A stretch of DNA of 64,000 nucleotides from an uncultured Prochlorococcus sp. (GTDB lineage Bacteria > Cyanobacteriota > Cyanobacteriia > PCC-6307 > Cyanobiaceae): contig CABZNT010000005.1 of the NCBI GenBank assembly GCA_902527105.1, positions 1 to 64,000 of the forward strand, written 5' to 3'. The notes under the pieces are model-generated. The model was not told where the DNA came from, ran no database searches, and saw nothing but the letters and a program-made list of their open reading frames with translations. This document shows positions 30,130 to 39,744 of the stretch, in pieces. Each line of letters starts with the position of its first letter. Position 1 is the first letter of the stretch. Both the position numbers and the translations under genes were made by a program.

Positions 30130-31422
30130 ATGACATTAAACAATAACTTAAAACTGGCTGAAAACGCTGTTCTTTCTGTTGAAGAGAGTTTAAGTAAAGT
30201 TTTCCAAGAAAGATCCAATCAGGTTTTCCAGAAGTTAGAAAATATTTTGACAATTTTTAAGGAAGAAAAAGTTTCTACTAGTCATTTCAATCAATCTTCT
30301 GGTAGTGGTCATGATGATATATCTAGAGAAAAAATTGATGCGGTTTTTGCAAGATTGTTTCTTGCTGAAAAGGCTGCTGTGAGGATGCAATTTGTAAGTG
30401 GAACGCATGCAATAAGTTCTGTCTTATTTGGAATTCTTCGACCTGGAGATGTAATGTTATCTCTTACAGGACAACCATATGACACGTTAGAGGAAGTCAT
30501 AGGAATAAGGGGGGTAGGAAAAGGCTCACTTAAAGATTTTGACATTAATTATAAGCAAATAAATATCTGCGAGAATTTTGATTCTTTTGAAGAAAAAATT
30601 GTTCGTTCTTTTGAAGAAAATTCATGTAAATTAGTATTTATACAAAAAAGTTGTGGTTATAGTTGGAGAAAGTCTCTTACGAATCATCAGATAGAGAAAA
30701 TTTGCAGTCTTATTCATTCCCTTGATTCTAATTGTATATGTTTTGTTGATAACTGTTATGGAGAGCTTGTTGAAGATAGTGAACCAATTTCTAAAGGGGC
30801 AAATATAATTGCTGGATCATTGATAAAAAATTTGGGAGGAACAATCGTTCCTTCTGGTGGGTACGTTGCAGGAGATGCAGATTTGGTTGAGATGGCATGT
30901 TCTAGATTAACCTCACCAGGCATTGGTTCTTCTGCAGGAATAAATTTTGGACTAGGAAGATTAATTTTGCAGGGTTTGTTTTTAGCTCCACAAATTGTTC
31001 ACGAATCACTAAAAGGTGCTGATATGGTTGCAGCAGTCTTTAAAAATTTGGGATTTAAGGTTTTACCAGAGCCAGCAACTTATAGATCTGATCTTATTCA
31101 GTCAGTAAGATTGAATAATCCTGATTTGGTACAAAAAGTTTGTCAATCTTTTCAAAATTCTTCACCAGTAGATTCTTTTCTGAATGTTGTTCCATCATCA
31201 ATGGATGGATATGATTCAAAATTATTAATGGCAGGAGGTACTTTTATTGAAGGTAGCACAAGTGAATTTTCTGCTGATGCCCCTCTAAGAGATCCTTACA
31301 ATATTTTTGTTCAAGGTGGTTCACACATAGCTCACATCAAAATTGCATTAATTCGATTATTATCTGAACTATTAGAGGAAAAATTAATTTCAAAGGATTC
31401 TCTACTTCCTTTATCAACTTAA
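30130..31422 (+). CDS. ynbB: PLP-dependent YnbB / methionine gamma-lyase-like protein
   Basis: This is a fold-type I PLP enzyme (430 residues) of the family once labelled aluminium-resistance protein. The likely PLP lysine is K233 in GSLIKNLGG, and D207 in CFVDNCYGELVE would contact the ring nitrogen. The segment FVSGTHAISSVLFGILRPGD matches the cofactor phosphate site. The family resembles Cys/Met metabolism lyases, but its physiological reaction is not established. Its place directly before gcvH and gcvP, 2 bases from gcvH, ties its expression to glycine turnover. Confidence 0.85.
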   Translation: MTLNNNLKLAENAVLSVEESLSKVFQERSNQVFQKLENILTIFKEEKVSTSHFNQSSGSGHDDISREKIDAVFARLFLAEKAAVRMQFVSGTHAISSVLFGILRPGDVMLSLTGQPYDTLEEVIGIRGVGKGSLKDFDINYKQINICENFDSFEEKIVRSFEENSCKLVFIQKSCGYSWRKSLTNHQIEKICSLIHSLDSNCICFVDNCYGELVEDSEPISKGANIIAGSLIKNLGGTIVPSGGYVAGDADLVEMACSRLTSPGIGSSAGINFGLGRLILQGLFLAPQIVHESLKGADMVAAVFKNLGFKVLPEPATYRSDLIQSVRLNNPDLVQKVCQSFQNSSPVDSFLNVVPSSMDGYDSKLLMAGGTFIEGSTSEFSADAPLRDPYNIFVQGGSHIAHIKIALIRLLSELLEEKLISKDSLLPLST

Positions 31423-31424
31423 TC

Positions 31425-31814
31425 ATGTCTTACAAGTTTCCAGACAACCTCAACTATGCTGATACTCATGAATATGTCTTGGAAGAAAATGGATTATTAA
31501 AAATTGGAGTTAGTGAATTCGCTATAGATCAATTAGGAGATATTGTTTTTGTTGAATTAGCTGATGAAGGGGCGACTTTAGAGAAAGGCGAGACTTTTGG
31601 AACAATAGAATCAGTTAAGGCCGTAGAGGAAGTCTATCTCCCTTTTTCAGGGGAAATAGTATCTGTAAATGAAAGTGTTATTGAGAACCCTGAGCTTTTA
31701 CAGAATGATCCGATTGGAGAAGGTTGGTTAGTCATTTTGAAACCAGAATCAAAAGCATCAATTGCTGATTTGATGACTTCTGAGGAATATCAATCAAAGG
31801 TTGTACCAAAATAA
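31425..31814 (+). CDS. gcvH: Glycine cleavage H-protein
   Basis: GcvH is the small lipoyl carrier that shuttles the aminomethyl group between P, T and L proteins. The lipoylated lysine is K65 in ESVKAVEEVY. The N-terminal YADTHEYV and LGDIVFVELADEG are family signatures. Its 129 residues are normal. It lies between the PLP enzyme and gcvP in the same direction. In phototrophs the system recycles photorespiratory glycine. Confidence 0.97.
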   Translation: MSYKFPDNLNYADTHEYVLEENGLLKIGVSEFAIDQLGDIVFVELADEGATLEKGETFGTIESVKAVEEVYLPFSGEIVSVNESVIENPELLQNDPIGEGWLVILKPESKASIADLMTSEEYQSKVVPK

Positions 31815-31859
31815 GACAAACTTTTTAAAAAGAGCTATTTTAAAGAAAAATATTTTAAT

Positions 31860-34769
31860 ATGACTTCCAAATTTGGGTCTGATTTGTTTATAGAAAGGCA
31901 TCTTGGGTTAGGAGATAATGATGAAAGAATTATGCTGAACAAGCTTGGTTTTAATAATATTGATCAATTTATAAATCAAGTTATTCCTGAAGATATTCAG
32001 CTTAAAGATAAATCTTCAGAAATATTGCCCCAAGGTTGTTCAGAAATTGAGGCTTTAAACGAATTAGAAGAGATTGCCAATAAAAATACTAAAATGAGAA
32101 CACTTATAGGCCTTGGTTATTATGACAACCATATGCCTAAAGTAATCCAAAGACATGTTCTTGAAAATCCAAGGTGGTACACGTCTTATACTCCATATCA
32201 AGCAGAAATTGCACAAGGAAGATTAGAAGCTCTATTTAATTTTCAGACTATTGTTTGTGAACTAACAGGATTCCCTGTTGCCAATGCATCTTTGTTGGAT
32301 GAGGGTACTGCAGCAGCAGAAGCAATGGCCATGAGTTTTTCAGCTAGAAAAAATAAATCTTCAAAAGTCTACTTAGTGGAGTCAAATGTTTTTGATCATA
32401 CTTTTAATGTTCTACAAACCAGAGCAAAACCTTTGGGAATATCCTTAAAACGCTTTACTCAAAGCAATCTTCCTAATCATGATGATGTTTTTGGAATGTT
32501 GTTGCAATTACCTGGTAAAAATGGACAATTACATGATCCTACATTCTTAATATCTCAAGCACATAGATCAGAAATTATTGTAACGGCATCTATTGATCCA
32601 CTGGCTCAAGTTTTAATTAAACCAATTTCTGAATTTGGTGTTGATGTTGCAGTTGGTAGTATGCAAAGATTCGGTGTTCCAATGGGTTTTGGTGGTCCCC
32701 ATGCAGCATATTTTGCATGTAGCGAAAAATATAAAAGGCTTATACCTGGAAGAATTGTTGGGCAAACTCTCTCAAAGAATGGAGAAAAGTCTTTAAGACT
32801 AGCATTGCAAACAAGAGAGCAGCATATCAGAAGGGAAAAGGCCACTAGTAATATTTGTACTGCTCAATCTTTGTTAGCCATAATTTCTTCTTTTTATGCT
32901 ATTTATCATGGACCCTCTGGATTAACGCAAATTGCTAAGAGATTAGTTGAGTTAAGAATAAATTTAGAATCAAGTTTAGCTGCTTTAGGTTTTAATATTC
33001 CTGATGGGATTAGATTTGATAGTGTTGATGTTTATTCTGAGCACTCCGAGAGGATCCATAATGAAGCTTTAAAAAATGGCTATAACTTAAGAATTTTGCC
33101 GTTGGGATCAACTATTGAAAATTCAACTGGTTTTGGGATCTCTTTAGATGAGCTTAGTAATGAAAAAGAAATAAAAGATATTTTGACTTTCATAGCAAAC
33201 CTTATAGAAAAAGAAGCAGATTTAGAGCATATAAAATTTGATAAAGAATTTCATCTTGAAAGTTTAGCTTTGAGATCCAGTGCATGGATGCAGCAAGATG
33301 TATTTACAAATTACCAAAGTGAAACTGAATTAATGAGATATATATTCCGACTTGCAGAAAAAGATTTTTCTTTGGTAGATGGGATGATGCCATTGGGAAG
33401 CTGTACCATGAAGTTAAATTCTGCAGCAGAATTAAATCCAGTCTCTTGGGCTAATTTATCTTCCATTCATCCTTTTTCACTACCAGATCAAACTAAAGGC
33501 TATTCAAAAATTATATCTGACCTAGAAAAATGGATAAGTGAGATTGTTGGTTTAAAATCAGTTTCTTTTCAACCAAATGCAGGCTCTCAAGGAGAGTTTG
33601 CAGGTTTATTGGCAATAAATTCTTATTTTGAATCAAAAGGTGAACTGTTAAGAAAAAAATGTTTAATTCCAAAAAGTGCTCATGGAACAAATCCTGCTAG
33701 TGCAGTTATGGCAGGTTTTGACGTGTTAACTGTCGAATGTGATGACGAAGGAAATATTGATTTTCAAGATTTGTCAATCAAGGTTAAGAAATTTGATAAC
33801 CAAATAGGTGCTCTTATGTTGACTTATCCCTCTACTCATGGAGTTTTTGAATTACAAATCAGAAAGATATGTGATTTAATTCACTCTGTGGGAGGATTTG
33901 TCTATTTAGATGGAGCTAATTTGAATGCTCAGGTTGGATTATGTAAACCGGGGAATTATGGTGTTGATGTTTGTCATTTGAATTTACATAAAACATTTTG
34001 CATTCCACATGGAGGTGGTGGTCCAGGGGTAGGTCCAGTCGCTGCATCAGAAACTTTAAGCCCATTTCTTCCTACTCATTCTTTAATGGATAATGATTTA
34101 TCTATTAGTTCCAATTACGTATCTTCTGCAAAGCATGGGAGTGCAAGTATTTTACCAATAAGTTGGATGTACATAAAAATGGCTGGTTTTAATGGTTTAA
34201 GGAAAGCAACTGCGCATGCAATTTTATCTGCAAATTATATCGCGCATTCTTTAAAGCATAAATTCAAGATTCTTTATAAAGGAAAAAATAATTTTGTCGC
34301 ACATGAGTGCATTTTAGATTTTAGGGATTTAAAATCCAAAACTGGGTTGAGTGTAAATGATTTAGCTAAACGATTAATAGATTATAGTTTTCATGCCCCA
34401 ACTATAAGTTGGCCTGTTCCAGAGACGATAATGATAGAGCCTACTGAAAGTGAAAGTTTGGTTGAATTGGATAGATTTTGCGAGGCTATGCTATTGATTG
34501 GAGAAGAAATCAGCGAAATAGAAAAAAATGTTGCATTAAAGAATAATAATGTAATAAGTAACGCTCCCCATACGCTGAAAGAGTTAATTTCTGATAATTG
34601 GCATTATCCTTATTCAAAAGAAAAAGCTTCTTTCCCTTATAAAACTCCAACAACTATTAAGTTTTGGTCTTCAGTTTCTAGGATCAATAATGCATATGGC
34701 GATCGCAATTTAATTTGTTCTTGCAATGTGAATCAAGATGAGACTTTAGACGAAAAAAAATGTGCTTAA
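31860..34769 (+). CDS. gcvP: Glycine dehydrogenase (decarboxylating), P-protein
   Basis: This PLP enzyme decarboxylates glycine and loads the aminomethyl moiety onto GcvH. It is the long single-chain form (969 residues) with both N- and C-terminal halves. The PLP lysine is K711 in LNLHKTFCIPHGGGGPG. RHLGLGDND opens the protein and MPLGSCTMKLN is a hallmark of the C-terminal half. The spacer to gcvH is 45 bases, too short for a tandem glycine riboswitch. Confidence 0.98.
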   Translation: MTSKFGSDLFIERHLGLGDNDERIMLNKLGFNNIDQFINQVIPEDIQLKDKSSEILPQGCSEIEALNELEEIANKNTKMRTLIGLGYYDNHMPKVIQRHVLENPRWYTSYTPYQAEIAQGRLEALFNFQTIVCELTGFPVANASLLDEGTAAAEAMAMSFSARKNKSSKVYLVESNVFDHTFNVLQTRAKPLGISLKRFTQSNLPNHDDVFGMLLQLPGKNGQLHDPTFLISQAHRSEIIVTASIDPLAQVLIKPISEFGVDVAVGSMQRFGVPMGFGGPHAAYFACSEKYKRLIPGRIVGQTLSKNGEKSLRLALQTREQHIRREKATSNICTAQSLLAIISSFYAIYHGPSGLTQIAKRLVELRINLESSLAALGFNIPDGIRFDSVDVYSEHSERIHNEALKNGYNLRILPLGSTIENSTGFGISLDELSNEKEIKDILTFIANLIEKEADLEHIKFDKEFHLESLALRSSAWMQQDVFTNYQSETELMRYIFRLAEKDFSLVDGMMPLGSCTMKLNSAAELNPVSWANLSSIHPFSLPDQTKGYSKIISDLEKWISEIVGLKSVSFQPNAGSQGEFAGLLAINSYFESKGELLRKKCLIPKSAHGTNPASAVMAGFDVLTVECDDEGNIDFQDLSIKVKKFDNQIGALMLTYPSTHGVFELQIRKICDLIHSVGGFVYLDGANLNAQVGLCKPGNYGVDVCHLNLHKTFCIPHGGGGPGVGPVAASETLSPFLPTHSLMDNDLSISSNYVSSAKHGSASILPISWMYIKMAGFNGLRKATAHAILSANYIAHSLKHKFKILYKGKNNFVAHECILDFRDLKSKTGLSVNDLAKRLIDYSFHAPTISWPVPETIMIEPTESESLVELDRFCEAMLLIGEEISEIEKNVALKNNNVISNAPHTLKELISDNWHYPYSKEKASFPYKTPTTIKFWSSVSRINNAYGDRNLICSCNVNQDETLDEKKCA

Positions 34770-34898
34770 AGGACTAGCGTCCCAGTATTTACTTAGTTAT
34801 TATCAATGTGAATAAAAATTTAATATTTTCTTATAGAATTTTTTTAAATTTTTTTATTAAAATATTCGAGCATCAAATTTTTTGGGGTATTTGAAGCT

Positions 34899-35147
34899 AT
34901 GACCAAAGATTTTAAATCTGGTAATGTTAAGCAACTGCCAGTTAAAAACGTCAACTTACCAAATTTTGTAAATAATTTTTCTGGAAATAACTCAAATATT
35001 TGTTCCATAGAGGGGACTAATGTTATAAGAGTACCTTTTGGTAAAAAATTCTCAAAGAAAAAAAGACCTGAAAAGAATCAAAATATCGCTACTCTAATAC
35101 TTCCTTTGAGTTCATATAGCAATCCTACGCCTCCACACGTAGCATAA
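34899..35147 (+). CDS. Small hypothetical protein, 82 residues
   Basis: The frame opens with ATG 34899, and the protein is basic and polar. The C-terminal half has KKFSKKKRPEKN then TLILPLSSYSNPTPPHVA. No membrane segment or domain is visible. It sits 130 bases after gcvP, in a spacer that is otherwise AT-rich and without a clear terminator. It ends 15 bases from the convergent sqdX. Coding status is plausible but unproven. Confidence 0.5.
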   Translation: MTKDFKSGNVKQLPVKNVNLPNFVNNFSGNNSNICSIEGTNVIRVPFGKKFSKKKRPEKNQNIATLILPLSSYSNPTPPHVA

Positions 35148-35162
35148 TAATTTAGATCAAAT

Positions 35163-36296
35163 TTAATCTATTTCTTTGAGAGTATCTGAATAATAATTCT
35201 GCAGTTGTAGCGTTGCTTGATTCCAATCCCATTTTTCTGCTTCGTTTCGTGCCTCTTTTCTCATAATTTCTCTTTTATCTTCATTCTCGAGAATTTTTTT
35301 TGTTGCTTCAATCAAACTTTGTACCCCATTATCTTTTTCATCTGGATCATATAAACAACCATTAATCCCATCGCTAATTATATCTGGAATCCCCCCTTTG
35401 TTGGCTCCGATAACTGGACATCCTGCGGCCATTGCTTCGAGTAAAACTAAACCAAGTGTTTCTGTACTAGAGGGAAATAAAAATATATCTCCAGAGGCAT
35501 ATGCGCTAGCAAGTTCATCACCAGATAAATATCCTATGAAATTAGTCTTGGTATTTTCGAAGATTTTTTCAAGCTGGTTTCTATACGGTCCATCACCTAC
35601 AAGTGCTAGACAAGCATTAGGGATACTTTCTAAGACTGGTTTAATTCTCTCAATTTGTTTTTCTGCTGATAATCTTCCTACATAAATCAACAAATAATTA
35701 GCGTCTTTATATTTTCCAAATAATTTATCTCTCATTTTCTCACTTCTTAAATCTGGTCTGAAACTGGAAGTATCTACTCCTCTTTGCCAAAGAGCAGTCC
35801 TTTGAATACCTTTATCTTTTAATTCATTGACCATAGCGGTGGAAGTACACAAATTTAACAAGGCTTGATTATGAGCTGCTTTAAGTAATTCCCACAAAAG
35901 TGGCTCTAGCATACCCATACCGTAATGTTCTAGATATTTCGGAAGATGAGTATGGTAGCTAGCAATTAAAGGAATATTATTAGTTTTCGCCAACCATATG
36001 CCACCTAAGCCAAGTACAGCTGGGTTAACAACATGTATCAAATCTGGGTTAAATTTTTCTAACTTATCTGAGACTGCAGGACCTGGTAAACCGAGCTTCA
36101 ACTCTGGGTATAAGGGTAATGGCATTGCAGCAACTCCCACTACAGTTGCCCCCATATATGATTCTGGACACCCCTCTGGACAAAAAATTATAACTTCATC
36201 ACCATTTTTTATTAAAAATTCAATTGTTTTAGTCAGTCTTGTGACTATGCCGTCAACTTTAGGTAAAAAAGTTTCAGTAAACAATGCAATTTTCAC
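35163..36296 (-). CDS. sqdX: Sulfoquinovosyl diacylglycerol synthase (GT4)
   Basis: This is a retaining GT-B glycosyltransferase that moves sulfoquinovose from UDP-sulfoquinovose to diacylglycerol, making the thylakoid lipid SQDG. The N-terminus ALFTETFLPKVDGIVTRL and the GT4 donor motif SSTETLGLVLLEAMAAG near the C-terminus are visible. The 377 residues are normal. The adjacent sqdB (28 bases upstream) makes the donor, which settles the assignment among GT4 enzymes. Sulfolipid spares phosphate in oligotrophic phototrophs. Confidence 0.93.
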   Translation of the reverse strand: MKIALFTETFLPKVDGIVTRLTKTIEFLIKNGDEVIIFCPEGCPESYMGATVVGVAAMPLPLYPELKLGLPGPAVSDKLEKFNPDLIHVVNPAVLGLGGIWLAKTNNIPLIASYHTHLPKYLEHYGMGMLEPLLWELLKAAHNQALLNLCTSTAMVNELKDKGIQRTALWQRGVDTSSFRPDLRSEKMRDKLFGKYKDANYLLIYVGRLSAEKQIERIKPVLESIPNACLALVGDGPYRNQLEKIFENTKTNFIGYLSGDELASAYASGDIFLFPSSTETLGLVLLEAMAAGCPVIGANKGGIPDIISDGINGCLYDPDEKDNGVQSLIEATKKILENEDKREIMRKEARNEAEKWDWNQATLQLQNYYSDTLKEID

Positions 36297-36323
36297 TTTC
36301 TTAAGGTAACTATTTCAAAAATT

Positions 36324-37517
36324 TTAATTAGTCTTTATAGCCTCAGCTTGTTTTTTTGTCCAGGATGAAACACAAGGTATGCGGTTAAGATCACATCTAT
36401 TGGAGTATTTTTTAGCAACTTCAACAACTTCTTTTAATAAGCCATTATCAAGAGTAGTTGGGTTTAAACCCAATTCTATAAAGCATTTATTATCAACAAT
36501 TAGATCATTTTCTACTGCTTCATTCCTTGGATTTGGTAAATAATTGATATCAGCTCCAGTTAGTGAAGCAACTTTTTTAGCTAGTTCTCCAACTTGATGA
36601 CTCTCAGTCATTTGATTAAAGATTTTGACTCTTTCTCCAGATTTTGGAGGATTTTCAAGAGCAAGTTGTACGCATTTTACAGAGTCTTTTATATGTATAA
36701 ATGCTCTTGTTTGCCCTCCTGTCCCATGAACACTTAATGGATATCCAATTGCAGCTTGCATTAGAAATCTGTTTAGCACAGTTCCATAATCTCCGTCATA
36801 GTCAAATCGGTTTGTCAATCTAGGATCTTTTAAAGTTGCTTCTGTATTTGTTCCCCAAACAATGCCTTGATGTAGATCAGTGATCCTTACAAGATCATTT
36901 TTGTTGTAGTAAAGAAATAATAATTGATCTAAAGTTTTAGTCATATGGTAGACACTTCCTGGGCTTGCAGGGTGTAATATCTCTTCTTCAAAGCGGCTTC
37001 CATCAGGTTGTGGAACTTCAACTTTTAGATAACCTTCTGGAATTGTCGCACCTCTATGTGATCCATATCCGTAGACTCCCATTGTCCCTAAATGAACAAC
37101 ATGAATATCTAAATTACTCTCTACTATCGCAGCAAGTAGGTTGTGGGTGCCATTAACATTATTATCTACTGTATATCTTTTGGTAAAACTCGATTTCATC
37201 GAGTATGGTGCTGCTCTTTGTTCTGCAAAATGGATCACGGAATCTGGTTTTTCATCAATGAGCAAATTGAGTAATTTTTGATATTGCTTAGAGATATCCA
37301 TGTTAAGAAATCTCATAGGCTTGCCTCCAGTCTCTTCCCATGCAGAAAGTCGTTCTGTTATAGAAGCAATTGGAGTTAAAGATTCTACCTCTAGATCAAT
37401 ATCAATTTTTCTACGACTTAAATTGTCGACAATAATTACATCATGATTTTGCTCTGCTAAATTCACCGCGCAAGGCCAACCGCAAAAACCATCTCCACCT
37501 AGAACAATAACTTTCAC
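36324..37517 (-). CDS. sqdB: UDP-sulfoquinovose synthase
   Basis: This short-chain dehydrogenase-like enzyme forms UDP-sulfoquinovose from UDP-glucose and sulfite. The NAD loop is GGDGFCGWPCAV (residues 8-19). Catalytic candidates are T145 (HLGTMG), Y190 and K194 (VYHMTK). HFAEQRAAPYSM is specific to SQD1/SqdB. Its 397 residues are full. It lies upstream of sqdX as one unit. The 172-base spacer up to thiG is AT-rich; I see no clear terminator there, and it probably holds the sqdB promoter. Confidence 0.96.
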   Translation of the reverse strand: MKVIVLGGDGFCGWPCAVNLAEQNHDVIIVDNLSRRKIDIDLEVESLTPIASITERLSAWEETGGKPMRFLNMDISKQYQKLLNLLIDEKPDSVIHFAEQRAAPYSMKSSFTKRYTVDNNVNGTHNLLAAIVESNLDIHVVHLGTMGVYGYGSHRGATIPEGYLKVEVPQPDGSRFEEEILHPASPGSVYHMTKTLDQLLFLYYNKNDLVRITDLHQGIVWGTNTEATLKDPRLTNRFDYDGDYGTVLNRFLMQAAIGYPLSVHGTGGQTRAFIHIKDSVKCVQLALENPPKSGERVKIFNQMTESHQVGELAKKVASLTGADINYLPNPRNEAVENDLIVDNKCFIELGLNPTTLDNGLLKEVVEVAKKYSNRCDLNRIPCVSSWTKKQAEAIKTN

Positions 37518-37689
37518 TCAGAACTCCAGAATTAAAAGATTCATAATATATATTTATTAAATTACTACAGCGTGCTTCCACTTTGCGAAAAAATATTGTA
37601 AATAGTTTCAAATCTTCTTTCTTAGTACGATAAATAAAAGCAAATAATAAATTTTTACTTTCTTTTAAAAAATTTCTCAATTTAGAGAA

Positions 37690-38484
37690 TTAGATAGATA
37701 TATTTTTTTCCGGCGAACTTGCTACTGCAAAGTCTTGTTTTTTAATTCTTCCTGCCAGAAAAGCTTGCCTGCCAGCTTTCACACTATAATTTATTGCTTG
37801 AGCCATTAGAGGAGGATTTGCAGCTTGTGCTATTGCACTATTGATTAAGACACCATCAGCTCCAATTTCCATAGCTTGAGAAGCTTCACTAGGCACCCCT
37901 ATTCCTGCGTCAATTATTACTGGTACTTTTGCATTCTCAATAATAATCCTTATATTTGATAAATTTAACAAGCCTTGCCCGGATCCTATGGGCGAGCCCA
38001 ATGGCATTACAGTTGCACAACCTATTTCTTCTAGTCTTTTTGCAAGAATAGGATCTGCATTGATATAAGGTAGTACAGCGAAACCCTTTTTTATTAAAAT
38101 TTCGGCTGCTTTAAGAGTTTCTATTGGATCTGGTAGCAAATACTTTTTGTCAGGAATAACTTCTAACTTCACAAAATTATTTTCTTCTTGACCAGATAAT
38201 TTTGCAAGTTCTCTACCTAAAATTGCTATTCTGACTGCCTCATCGGAATTAACACAACCAGCTGTATTAGGAAGCATCCAGTATTTTTCCCAATTGATCT
38301 TTTCGAGTAAATTTTCTCCGGTCTGATTATTTTTAATTCTTCTAACAGCGACGGTTATAATTTCCGTTTCAGAATTTGACAAACTTTCCAACATATCTTG
38401 AGTAGATTTGTATTTGCCAGTACCAACCATTAATCTACTGGAAAATTGTTTTCCACCAATTAGTAAAGAAGAATAATTTTCCAT
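37690..38484 (-). CDS. thiG: Thiazole synthase
   Basis: ThiG is a (beta/alpha)8 enzyme that forms the thiazole phosphate of thiamine from deoxyxylulose phosphate, an iminoglycine and ThiS thiocarboxylate. K106 in FVKLEVIPD is the Schiff-base lysine. [11 protein letters not shown] is the N-terminal signature, and [23 protein letters not shown] is the phosphate site. It is single-domain (264 residues), with no ThiO or ThiS fusion. It begins 2 bases after the TPR gene, so no TPP riboswitch fits in between. Confidence 0.96.
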   Translation of the reverse strand: MENYSSLLIGGKQFSSRLMVGTGKYKSTQDMLESLSNSETEIITVAVRRIKNNQTGENLLEKINWEKYWMLPNTAGCVNSDEAVRIAILGRELAKLSGQEENNFVKLEVIPDKKYLLPDPIETLKAAEILIKKGFAVLPYINADPILAKRLEEIGCATVMPLGSPIGSGQGLLNLSNIRIIIENAKVPVIIDAGIGVPSEASQAMEIGADGVLINSAIAQAANPPLMAQAINYSVKAGRQAFLAGRIKKQDFAVASSPEKNISI

Positions 38485-38486
38485 AT

Positions 38487-39044
38487 TTAGAATCCCTTAT
38501 CTTTAATACCTTGATAAGGTTTATAATTGTTTCTTTTTTCTAACTCCTTACTTTTTTTAATTGCTGTTTTGTTTTTTGGATCTATCACCAAAACCTTTTG
38601 ATAAGTTTCATATGCCAAGTCGTACTCTAGTAAACGCTGTTGTGCTGATGCGAGGTTATTTAGGGCTATAGGATATTCTGGAAGTGATTTTATTGCAGAT
38701 TTATAGTGTTTAATTGCTTTCTTAAATTCATTTTGAGCAGCATAAGAAAATCCTAAAGCATTATTTATTATAGCTTTGGCTTCATCAGGTTCATTTTCAT
38801 AATTTTCAATTGCTTTTAAAAAAGTTTTAGTAGCTTCAGAATATAATCTTTTTTTTATCTGAATAGAACCAAATTCATATAATTCTGTAGCTTGAGTAAG
38901 AGAATCTAAACCTTTCTGCTCGAATTTTACTAAATTTAATTCTTCACTTCTTGTTTTTAGAAATTGTCTGAATACAAAAATAGAAATTATTATTAATACA
39001 ACAAAAAGAATTATTAAATAAGATTGAAAGGAAGATATTTCCAT
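38487..39044 (-). CDS. ycf37: Membrane-anchored TPR protein, Ycf37-like (photosystem I assembly)
   Basis: It has 185 residues with an N-terminal membrane helix (about 8-28) followed by three tetratricopeptide-type repeats at about 54-87, 93-126 and 127-160. The most typical repeat reads [21 protein letters not shown]. The size, anchor and repeat number match Ycf37, which helps photosystem I assembly and stability in cyanobacteria. TPR proteins are hard to tell apart by eye, so the specific name is probable rather than certain. It lies between rplT and thiG. Confidence 0.7.
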   Translation of the reverse strand: MEISSFQSYLIILFVVLIIISIFVFRQFLKTRSEELNLVKFEQKGLDSLTQATELYEFGSIQIKKRLYSEATKTFLKAIENYENEPDEAKAIINNALGFSYAAQNEFKKAIKHYKSAIKSLPEYPIALNNLASAQQRLLEYDLAYETYQKVLVIDPKNKTAIKKSKELEKRNNYKPYQGIKDKGF

Positions 39045-39079
39045 TATTTATAATTACTTTTCTAAATTATATTCTTTTT

Positions 39080-39427
39080 CTACTTACTAACGGAAGAAAC
39101 GATTTTTTCAAAACACTTAGGATCGTTTAAGGCTAATTGAGCAAGCATTTTTCTGTTAAGGATAATTTCTGAATTTTTCATGCCATTTATTAACTTGCTA
39201 TAGCTTGTTCCATTTATCCTCGCAGATGCGTTAATTCTAGAGATCCAAAGTCTTCTAAAATCTCTTTTTCTTCTTCTTCTATCCCTATAAGCATTACAAA
39301 GAGCTTTCATCACTCTTTGGTTTGCGGTTCTGAAAAGATTTTTGTTGCCGCCTCTAAAACCTTTTGCAAGATTTAAGATTTTGTTTCTTCTTTTTCTGGC
39401 TATGTTGCCTCTTTTTACCCGTGCCAT
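39080..39427 (-). CDS. rplT: 50S ribosomal protein L20
   Basis: L20 is needed early in 50S assembly. The N-terminus is [19 protein letters not shown]. The [20 protein letters not shown] segment and the basic [15 protein letters not shown] are diagnostic. It has 115 residues. rpmI lies 28 bases upstream on the same strand. No infC is adjacent here. Confidence 0.98.
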   Translation of the reverse strand: MARVKRGNIARKRRNKILNLAKGFRGGNKNLFRTANQRVMKALCNAYRDRRRRKRDFRRLWISRINASARINGTSYSKLINGMKNSEIILNRKMLAQLALNDPKCFEKIVSSVSK

Positions 39428-39455
39428 GAATATCTAATAAAAATTGGTTAAAGAT

Positions 39456-39653
39456 TTATGCGTATGGAATCATTAATCTTACATTATCAGCATCTCTTTC
39501 ATCAACTACGGCTTTTGTTGATAGATGTCTTTTTAATTTTGAGCTTTTATGATCAAGTAAATGATTATGGAAAGCTCTTCTTCTCATGAATTTGCCCGTC
39601 GCAGTAGCTTTAAATCTTTTGGCAGCTGATTTACGAGTTTTTAGTTTAGACAT
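39456..39653 (-). CDS. rpmI: 50S ribosomal protein L35
   Basis: This is a 65-residue basic ribosomal protein, with [20 protein letters not shown] at the start and [18 protein letters not shown] in the middle, as in all L35 proteins. It forms the rpmI-rplT pair. It is divergent from the SpoIID-like gene, with about 90 bases between starts; an L20-type autoregulatory leader could lie there, but I can point to no structure. Confidence 0.98.
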
Positions 39654-39744
39654 TTAAGTCAAATGTGTTTAATTAGGTTAATCTAAACCTTTATACGCAT
39701 TGGTGCAAATTAAAGTTTTTAATTGATAAGGAAAGTTCTAATTT

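Noticed and set aside
37441-37680. Minus-strand frame of 79 residues overlapping the start of sqdB
   Set aside because: Its second half is another reading of the sqdB N-terminal codons and the rest is AT-rich spacer with no domain or ribosome site.
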